Below, piece by piece: positions 61,754 through 64,000 of a stretch of DNA of 64,000 nt. A model generated the notes under the pieces. That model did not search any database. It saw only the letters and a list, made by a program, of their open reading frames with translations, and was not told the DNA's origin. A program made the position numbers and the translations under genes. This stretch comes from Pseudomonas sp. MYb60 (GTDB lineage: Bacteria; Pseudomonadota; Gammaproteobacteria; Pseudomonadales; Pseudomonadaceae): contig NZ_PCOZ01000018.1 of the NCBI RefSeq assembly GCF_002979555.1, positions 1-64,000 of the forward strand. Direction: 5' to 3'. The first letter of the stretch is position 1, and the number at the start of each line of letters is the position of its first letter.

Positions 61754-64000
61754 ATGGCGAAGAAACCCACCCCAGCGACCTTTATCAAGGACCCGCTCTG
61801 GTACAAGGACGCGGTGATCTACCAAGTTCATGTCAAATCCTATTTCGATTCGAATAACGACGGTATCGGCGACTTTCCCGGCCTGATTGCCAAACTCGAC
61901 TACATCGCCGACCTGGGCGTGAACACCATCTGGCTGTTGCCGTTCTACCCTTCGCCACGTCGCGATGATGGTTACGACATCGCGGAATACCGCGGCGTAC
62001 ACAGCGACTACGGGACCATGGCCGACGCCAAGCGCTTCATCGCCGAGGCCCACAAGCGCGGGCTGCGGGTGATCACCGAACTGGTCATCAACCACACGTC
62101 CGACCAGCACCCCTGGTTCCAGCGGGCGCGCAAGGCCAAGCCGGGCTCGGCGGCGCGGGACTTCTACGTGTGGAGTGATGATGACCAGAAGTACGATGGC
62201 ACCCGCATCATTTTCCTCGACACCGAAAAGTCCAACTGGACCTGGGACCCGGTAGCTGGCCAGTACTTCTGGCACCGCTTCTATTCCCACCAGCCCGACC
62301 TCAACTTCGACAACCCCAAGGTCATGGAAGCCGTGCTGTCGGTGATGCGCTACTGGCTGGACATGGGCATCGACGGCCTGCGTCTGGACGCCATTCCGTA
62401 TCTGATCGAGCGCGACGGCACCAACAACGAGAACCTCCCGGAAACCCATGGCGTGCTCAAGCAGATCCGCGCCGAGATCGACGCCCACTACCCCGACCGC
62501 ATGTTGCTCGCCGAGGCCAACCAATGGCCGGAGGACACGCAGCTGTATTTCGGTGACCAGAAGGGCGACGACGGCGATGAATGCCACATGGCTTTCCATT
62601 TCCCCCTGATGCCGCGCATGTACATGGCCCTGGCCCAGGAAGATCGCTTCCCCATCACCGACATTCTGCGCCAGACCCCGGAGATTCCCGCCAATTGCCA
62701 ATGGGCGATTTTCCTGCGCAACCACGATGAATTGACCCTCGAGATGGTCACCGACAAAGAGCGCGATTACCTGTGGAACTACTATGCCGCCGACCGCCGC
62801 GCGCGCATCAACCTGGGCATTCGCCGGCGCCTGGCGCCGCTGATGGAACGTGACCGCCGCCGCGTCGAGCTGCTCAACAGCCTGCTGTTGTCGATGCCGG
62901 GCACGCCGACCCTGTATTACGGCGATGAAATCGGCATGGGCGACAATATCTACCTCGGCGACCGTGACGGGGTGCGCACCCCGATGCAGTGGTCCATCGA
63001 CCGAAACGGCGGCTTTTCCCGCGCCGACCCGGCCAGCCTGGTGCTGCCGCCGATCATGGACCCCCAGTACGGGTATCAGTCGGTGAATGTCGAGACCCAG
63101 ACCCAGGATCCGCATTCGCTGCTCAACTGGACCCGGCGCATGCTGGCGGTGCGCAAGCAGTCCAAGGCGTTCGGCCGGGGCAGCTTGAAGATGCTCTCGC
63201 CGAGCAACCGCCGCATCCTGGCGTATACCCGCGAGTTCACCGCCGAAGACGGCCGCAACGAGATCATCTTGTGCGTGGCCAACGTGTCCCGCAGTGCCCA
63301 GGCTGCCGAACTGGACTTGTCGGCGTTCGCCGGCATGGTGCCAGTGGAGATGCTCGGCGGTAACGCCTTCCCGCCCATCGGCCAGCTGAATTTCCTGCTG
63401 ACCCTGGCCCCCTATGGCTTCTATTGGTTCGTGCTGGCGGCGGAAAACCAGATGCCCAGCTGGCACGTGGAACCGGCGCAAAGCATGCCGGACTTCACCA
63501 CCCTGGTATTGAAAAAACGTATGGAAGAATTGCTCGAAGAACCGTGCCGCACCAGCCTCGAACAGACGTCGCTGCCAGCGTGGCTGCCCAAACGCCGCTG
63601 GTTTGCCGGCAAGGACACGGCGATCGACAGCGTGCGCATCGCCTATGGCGTGCGGTTTGGCGACCCTCAGCACCCGGTATTGCTCAGCGAACTCGATGTG
63701 ACCAGCGGCGGGCAGACCAGTCGCTATCAACTGCCGTTTGGTTTTCTCGGTGAAGATCAGTTCACCAGTGCCTTGCCGCAGCAGCTGGCCATGGCGCGGG
63801 TACGGCGTGTGCGCCAGGTGGGGTTGGTGACGGACGCCTTCAGCCTGGAGCCTTTCATTCGCGCGGTGATCCAGGGCCTGCAGGCCGGGACGGTATTGAA
63901 CACCGAGGATGGCGATTTGCACTTCGACGCCACGCCGCACCTGGAGGGGTTGCAGCTGACCGACCAGACCGAGGTGCGTTACCTGTCCGCCGAGCAATCC
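61754..64000 (+). CDS. treS: Trehalose synthase-maltokinase fusion (TreS-Pep2), N-terminal part
   Basis: 749 codons are open from the ATG at 61754 to the window end. Residues ~1-560 form the GH13_16 trehalose synthase, which interconverts trehalose and maltose; the nucleophile Asp212 is in GIDGLRLDAIPYL, the acid Glu254 in MLLAEANQW, and FLRNHDELT follows. From about residue 607 (LPAWLPKRRWFAGKD) the maltokinase N-terminal cap begins, so the protein is a TreS-maltokinase fusion of about 1100 residues as in other pseudomonads. It supplies maltose-1-phosphate to GlgE. The start follows CCAGGAG. The branching enzyme glgB would be expected just beyond the window. Confidence 0.93.
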   Translation, partial: MAKKPTPATFIKDPLWYKDAVIYQVHVKSYFDSNNDGIGDFPGLIAKLDYIADLGVNTIWLLPFYPSPRRDDGYDIAEYRGVHSDYGTMADAKRFIAEAHKRGLRVITELVINHTSDQHPWFQRARKAKPGSAARDFYVWSDDDQKYDGTRIIFLDTEKSNWTWDPVAGQYFWHRFYSHQPDLNFDNPKVMEAVLSVMRYWLDMGIDGLRLDAIPYLIERDGTNNENLPETHGVLKQIRAEIDAHYPDRMLLAEANQWPEDTQLYFGDQKGDDGDECHMAFHFPLMPRMYMALAQEDRFPITDILRQTPEIPANCQWAIFLRNHDELTLEMVTDKERDYLWNYYAADRRARINLGIRRRLAPLMERDRRRVELLNSLLLSMPGTPTLYYGDEIGMGDNIYLGDRDGVRTPMQWSIDRNGGFSRADPASLVLPPIMDPQYGYQSVNVETQTQDPHSLLNWTRRMLAVRKQSKAFGRGSLKMLSPSNRRILAYTREFTAEDGRNEIILCVANVSRSAQAAELDLSAFAGMVPVEMLGGNAFPPIGQLNFLLTLAPYGFYWFVLAAENQMPSWHVEPAQSMPDFTTLVLKKRMEELLEEPCRTSLEQTSLPAWLPKRRWFAGKDTAIDSVRIAYGVRFGDPQHPVLLSELDVTSGGQTSRYQLPFGFLGEDQFTSALPQQLAMARVRRVRQVGLVTDAFSLEPFIRAVIQGLQAGTVLNTEDGDLHFDATPHLEGLQLTDQTEVRYLSAEQS

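Noticed and set aside
61484..63997. 837-codon minus-strand frame opposite treS
   Set aside because: Antisense shadow of treS, which carries intact catalytic motifs.

Overview
The window is a GC-rich chromosomal segment that reads as a fluorescent Pseudomonas, most likely the P. fluorescens group. The basis is the complete 2-ketogluconate (kgu/ptxS) and mannitol (mtl) gene sets in their Pseudomonas order, the sulfone genes sfnB/sfnG, a MuxABC-OpmB pump, a MucR-type c-di-GMP enzyme, small Pseudomonas families (DUF1652, DUF3203), and many REP/REPIN palindromes between genes. I see no rRNA, tRNA, CRISPR array, insertion sequence or prophage.

Layout. 1-3876: the N-terminal 1292 codons of a giant dermonecrotic-toxin-domain (DUF6543-type) protein, running off the left edge. 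4.0-8.0 kb: dpkA, small envelope proteins and a xanthine/uracil permease. 8.1-13.4 kb: kguE-kguK-kguT-kguD and ptxS, with identical PtxS palindromes in front of kguE and ptxS. 13.4-15.6 kb: a LysE exporter, an AraC regulator and a DUF1345 protein. 15.9-22.4 kb: an RND pump (adaptor and permease, no outer-membrane gene) divergent from an RstAB-like two-component system. 22.4-24.2 kb: anti-sigma/ECF sigma pair and a DUF3455 protein. 24.4-27.8 kb: sulfur genes (TSUP exporter, sfnB, sfnG with a sigma-54 promoter). 27.9-30.1 kb: a ParD-like gene coupled to a methionine aminopeptidase, divergent from a short threonine deaminase that has a leader-peptide attenuator. 31.0-40.5 kb: mannitol regulon mtlR-mtlEFGKD-xylB-mtlZ. 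40.5-42.5 kb: glycosyltransferase and tpx. 42.7-51.8 kb: muxABC-opmB. 51.9-59.4 kb: mucR homologue, a frameshifted SDR gene, a MocR regulator, ccoG, DUF3203, MgtC. 59.6-64.0 kb: glgE and a treS-maltokinase fusion running off the right edge (alpha-glucan from trehalose).

How the genes work together. Two sugar-acid/polyol catabolic regulons each have a local regulator (PtxS, MtlR). Both also carry AANAANAA (CA) motifs by key start codons, which suggests a shared layer of Crc/Hfq catabolite repression. The most distinctive element is at 28.9-29.06 kb: a 21-codon leader peptide rich in Ile/Thr codons, then mutually exclusive hairpins ending in an intrinsic terminator, then a threonine deaminase too short to carry the allosteric domain. 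This is a complete ribosome-mediated attenuator by inspection. Other points of interest are a REPIN lying inside the opmB signal-peptide coding region, an inverted repeat that would hide the mucR ribosome-binding site, and the ParD-like/aminopeptidase pair.
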